Below, in pieces: positions 61,219 to 64,000 of a DNA stretch of 64,000 nucleotides. The notes under the pieces were generated by a model. It was not told the DNA's origin and searched no databases. It saw only the letters and a list, made by a program, of their open reading frames with translations. The stretch is from Bordetella bronchialis (lineage in GTDB: Bacteria; Pseudomonadota; Gammaproteobacteria; Burkholderiales; Burkholderiaceae_B). The stretch spans positions 496,001 to 560,000 of the forward strand of contig NZ_CP016170.1 of assembly GCF_001676705.1 (NCBI RefSeq), given 5' to 3'. A program made the position numbers and the translations under genes. The stretch's first letter is position 1; each line of letters begins with the position of its first letter.

Positions 61219-63066
61219 ATGCGTTGGCTTGCGGGCCTTTCGCTCTACGTCCTGCTGGCGCTGGTCCAGAATGCGTACGCCAAGCCCGAGATCGTCATCG
61301 ACCCCGGCACGGTGGACCCGGCGTCCATCAAGGCCGTCAACGATGCCGTCGAAGTCATTGCCCGGCTGGCGGCGGACCAGGACGGCGGCGAGGCCGACCG
61401 CCTGCGCCGCCGCGCCCGCGATGCCGCCTTGGCGGCACTGGCTACCCAAGGGTATTTCGCCGCGCGCGTCACCTTGAAGACCGGCAGCGATGTGGGGGGC
61501 GGCACCTGGGACATCGCCATCGAGGCCGGCGTGCGCGCCACGATCGTCGCCGTGGACCTGTTATTCACGGGCCGCATCGCGCAACCTCGGTATGCGGCGC
61601 GCGTTGCCGCCCTGCGCAAGGGCTGGTCGCTGCCCGTGGGGCACCCATTCGTCAACGAAGAATGGAATAAGGCGAAGTCGGCGCTGCTCAACGACGTCAG
61701 CGACAAGGATTTCCTGCTGGCCAGGATCGCGGCGTCATCCGCCGATGTGCAAGCCGACCAGGGCCAGGTGCGCCTGAAAGTCCAGATCGACAGCGGCCCC
61801 GCGGTACGCATGGGCGACCTGGAAATCGACGGCCTGCAGCGCGTGCCGGCCTCGCTGGTGCGGCGCTACGTGCGCTACAAACCCGGCGACCCCTACGACC
61901 AGGACAAGCTGAACGACTGGCAGCAGGTGCTGCAGAGCACCTCTTTCTTCCGGGGCGCCTTCGTTTCCATGGTGCGGCCCGGCGGCGGCACCATCACGCC
62001 GCCCGAGCAGACGCCGGCCGTTTCCACGCCGCAGGGCGATCCTGGCGTGGCGTCCGGCGCGCAGCCCGCCGCGCCGGTGGACAGCAATGGCGAAATCACG
62101 CTGCCCGTGCAGGTGCGCGTGGTGGAAGCGCCGCCCAAGCGTTTTTCGGCGTCGCTGGGCGTGGACAGCGATGTCGGCGTCGGCGTAGAGGCGCTGTACC
62201 GCCAGCAGGTGGTCCTGGGCCAACCGCTGACCATGGAATCCGGTTTCGGCGTGAACCGGCTGCGGCAGCGGGTGTACACCGATTTCTACCTGCCGCCGGA
62301 CGGCAAGGGCAATAAAGACAGCATTGGCGTGCTGGCGGAGCATTCCGATATCCAGGGCCAGGACGTGACGCGTTTCGCGCTGGGGGCCACGCGCCTGCAG
62401 GAACGCCATGGCCAGGGCCGCGTCGACTACGAAACCCGCTGGGGCCTGCTGGCCGCGCACGATAGCGTCAAGATCGAAGGCGCCAGCGACTACGACCTGC
62501 CCAGCCTGACCGGCACCGTGGAGTGGCTGCGGCGCGATGTGGACGACAAGTACGACCCGCGCGACGGCAACCTGGTCGCGCTGGGCGGCGGTCTGGGCGT
62601 CACGCTGGACACCGGCCGGCCCTACAGCCGCGCCCGTGCCCGCGCGCAGCGCTGGTGGCCGGTGGGCCAGCGCGACGTCTTCACGCTGCGAGGCGAGATC
62701 GGCAAGGTATGGTCCGACAGCACGCGCGTCCCGCCGGACTTCGGTTTCCGCACAGGCGGCGCGCGCAGCATCCGGGGATACCGCTATCTGAGCATAGGCG
62801 CCGACCGCGGCGATGCGGTGGTGGATGCGCCCACCTTGCTGGTCGGCAGCATCGAATACGACCATTATTTCGACGAACGCTGGGGCGTCGGCTTTTTCGT
62901 CGACGCCGGCGATGCCGCCCAATCCTTCGGCGACATGCGCATGGCGGTCGGCTACGGCGTCGGCGCGCGCGTGCGCACGCCCGCCGGTCCGCTCTTTTTG
63001 GATGTGGCCTATGGCCAGCGCGACCATTCCCTGCGGCTGGCCTTTTCGCTGGGGATCGCATTTTGA
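61219..63066 (+). CDS. tamA: Translocation and assembly module protein TamA
   Basis: TamA is an Omp85-family outer-membrane barrel that, with TamB, helps insert outer-membrane proteins. The 615-residue protein has a signal peptide (LAGLSLYVLLALVQNAYA-K), three POTRA-like domains to about residue 250, a Pro/Ala-rich insertion near 255-290, and a 16-strand barrel. The barrel carries FGFRTGGARSIRGYRYLSIG and ends in phenylalanine (SLGIAF). The start codon lies 4 bases after apbC; the end overlaps tamB (TTGA). Confidence 0.94.
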   Translation: MRWLAGLSLYVLLALVQNAYAKPEIVIDPGTVDPASIKAVNDAVEVIARLAADQDGGEADRLRRRARDAALAALATQGYFAARVTLKTGSDVGGGTWDIAIEAGVRATIVAVDLLFTGRIAQPRYAARVAALRKGWSLPVGHPFVNEEWNKAKSALLNDVSDKDFLLARIAASSADVQADQGQVRLKVQIDSGPAVRMGDLEIDGLQRVPASLVRRYVRYKPGDPYDQDKLNDWQQVLQSTSFFRGAFVSMVRPGGGTITPPEQTPAVSTPQGDPGVASGAQPAAPVDSNGEITLPVQVRVVEAPPKRFSASLGVDSDVGVGVEALYRQQVVLGQPLTMESGFGVNRLRQRVYTDFYLPPDGKGNKDSIGVLAEHSDIQGQDVTRFALGATRLQERHGQGRVDYETRWGLLAAHDSVKIEGASDYDLPSLTGTVEWLRRDVDDKYDPRDGNLVALGGGLGVTLDTGRPYSRARARAQRWWPVGQRDVFTLRGEIGKVWSDSTRVPPDFGFRTGGARSIRGYRYLSIGADRGDAVVDAPTLLVGSIEYDHYFDERWGVGFFVDAGDAAQSFGDMRMAVGYGVGARVRTPAGPLFLDVAYGQRDHSLRLAFSLGIAF

Positions 63067-64000
63067 AGATCCTGGCCAGGCTGCTGCGCGATGTCCTGGT
63101 GTGGTGGTTGCCCACCCTGCTGCTATTCCTGTGCGCCGTGGGCGCGGGCGCGGCGTGGCTGGCCGGCACGCAGGCGGGCGCCCAATGGCTGGCGCGCAAT
63201 GCGCTGCCGCAGGCCGGGGCGCGGGCGCAGGACGTCACGGGCTCGGTCTGGCGCGGCCTGCGGTTCGGACACCTGTCGGTGGACACGGACGGCGTGTCGG
63301 TGGACGCGCGCGATCTGGCGCTGACCGTGCAATGGGCCGAACTGCTGCAGCGGCGCCTTCGCGTCCGGGATCTGTCCGCCGCCAGCCTGACGGTAGATAT
63401 CGCCGATACGCCGGCGGACGCCACGCCCGCCGAAGCTTCCGGCGCGCCGCCTTCCATCCCGCTGGACATCGTGGTGGAACATCTGGCGGTGGACGAGTTT
63501 TCGTTGCGGCTGAATGGCGAGCCGCTGCCCGTCGCGGTGGGCGGGCTGCAGGCGGCATTGCGGGCCGGCGCGGGCGGCGCCGAAGTTCGCATCGATGCCC
63601 TGGACCTGAAGCATGACTGGGGCGACGCCCGCCTGAAGGGCCAGGCGGAATTGAAACGGCTGGCCGCGCCGTGGCCTTTGAACGCCCGCTTGCATGTGAC
63701 CGCCCAAGGCCAGGGCGCGGACTCGCCGCTGTGCGTGGGCAGATTCGTGGGAGACCTGGCCAAGGGCAAATCGGCGCCCAGCGCGGCCGGCAGCCCGGCG
63801 CACCCCGTCGATCCTTGCCTGATCGAAGCCGATCTGCAGGCGGATGGTTCGCTGGATGCGATGGCGGCCACCCTGGCCGCGCAAGCGGCCGGCGCGCACT
63901 TGGCGGCGATGGCCGACCTGGCGCCGCAGGCGGCCATGCCGCTGCGCGCGGCCGACGCGTCGCTGCGGCTGGCGGATGGCACCTCGGCCTCGGTGTCGCT
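63063..64000 (+). CDS. tamB: Translocation and assembly module protein TamB, 5' part
   Basis: The frame begins at a TTG (63063-63065) that overlaps the tamA stop codon and stays open to the window end. The translation starts KILARLLRDVLVWWLPTLLL, a single N-terminal membrane anchor, followed by beta-rich sequence (DVTGSVWRGLRFGHLSVDTD) as in TamB/AsmA-like bridging proteins of the periplasm. The rare start codon and overlap suggest translational coupling to tamA. The C-terminal DUF490 domain lies outside the window. Confidence 0.9.
   Translation, partial: MKILARLLRDVLVWWLPTLLLFLCAVGAGAAWLAGTQAGAQWLARNALPQAGARAQDVTGSVWRGLRFGHLSVDTDGVSVDARDLALTVQWAELLQRRLRVRDLSAASLTVDIADTPADATPAEASGAPPSIPLDIVVEHLAVDEFSLRLNGEPLPVAVGGLQAALRAGAGGAEVRIDALDLKHDWGDARLKGQAELKRLAAPWPLNARLHVTAQGQGADSPLCVGRFVGDLAKGKSAPSAAGSPAHPVDPCLIEADLQADGSLDAMAATLAAQAAGAHLAAMADLAPQAAMPLRAADASLRLADGTSASVS

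Overview
The window is high-GC, gene-dense DNA that looks like a chromosome of a Burkholderiales bacterium, most likely Alcaligenaceae (Bordetella/Achromobacter-like). The reasons are the Bug-family solute receptor, many LysR/IclR/PucR/MocR regulators beside catabolic operons, and the codon bias. No rRNA, CRISPR array, insertion sequence or phage structural gene was seen. One tRNA gene (Gly, anticodon CCC) is present. The species is an inference; only the gene content is seen.

Left edge (1-3104): the 3' end of ffh (SRP GTPase), then a leftward group trmB-pip-thiS, then tRNA-Gly. Next (3400-8565) is a detoxification cluster: a MocR-type regulator facing a cupin protein, a nitroreductase, a remnant of an azoreductase-like gene, an AhpD-like peroxidase-related protein, a glutathione S-transferase and a DUF3788 protein. 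The MocR operator region is repeated, partly decayed, in front of the DUF3788 gene.

8565-19444 is one long leftward catabolic operon with a divergent LysR regulator. It encodes an aldehyde dehydrogenase, a polyamine-type ABC transporter (receptor, two permeases, ATPase), a phytoene-desaturase-like FAD oxidoreductase, an acyl-CoA ligase and an amidohydrolase-fold protein.

19596-24409 is an accessory segment: two paralogous small lipoprotein genes with the same promoter motif bracket a MazG-type pyrophosphohydrolase, a nuclease-like/DUF2075 helicase protein and a divergent Fic protein. The helicase gene is visibly more AT-rich than its surroundings. This is the best candidate for an undescribed (possibly defence-related) module.

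24387-34846 holds a PucR/GAF regulator facing an operon of SDR dehydrogenase, a complete branched-chain-amino-acid-type (Liv) transporter, a beta-keto acid cleavage enzyme and, after a gap, an MFS exporter. It reads as import, oxidation and acetyl-CoA-dependent cleavage of a hydroxy or amino acid. 34886-37189 contains an IclR regulator, an O6-methylguanine-DNA methyltransferase and an M48 protease.

37408-41770 is a sulfur-assimilation-like cluster: a two-domain sulfurtransferase, an SsuC/SsuB-like transporter, a TauD-like dioxygenase and an SsuA-like receptor. 41969-54609 is a series of short units: two paralogous methyltransferases with export signals, SDR, LysR/HMG-CoA-lyase pair, GST, a P22-antirepressor-like orphan, GNAT, an APC permease, and an operon ABM monooxygenase-cupin-aldehyde dehydrogenase-Bug receptor with a divergent LysR.

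Right edge (54692-64000): two tandem META-domain lipoproteins, a TrhO-type tRNA hydroxylase, an MTA/SAH nucleosidase, metG, a small membrane protein, the Fe-S carrier apbC, and tamA-tamB, the last cut by the window end.
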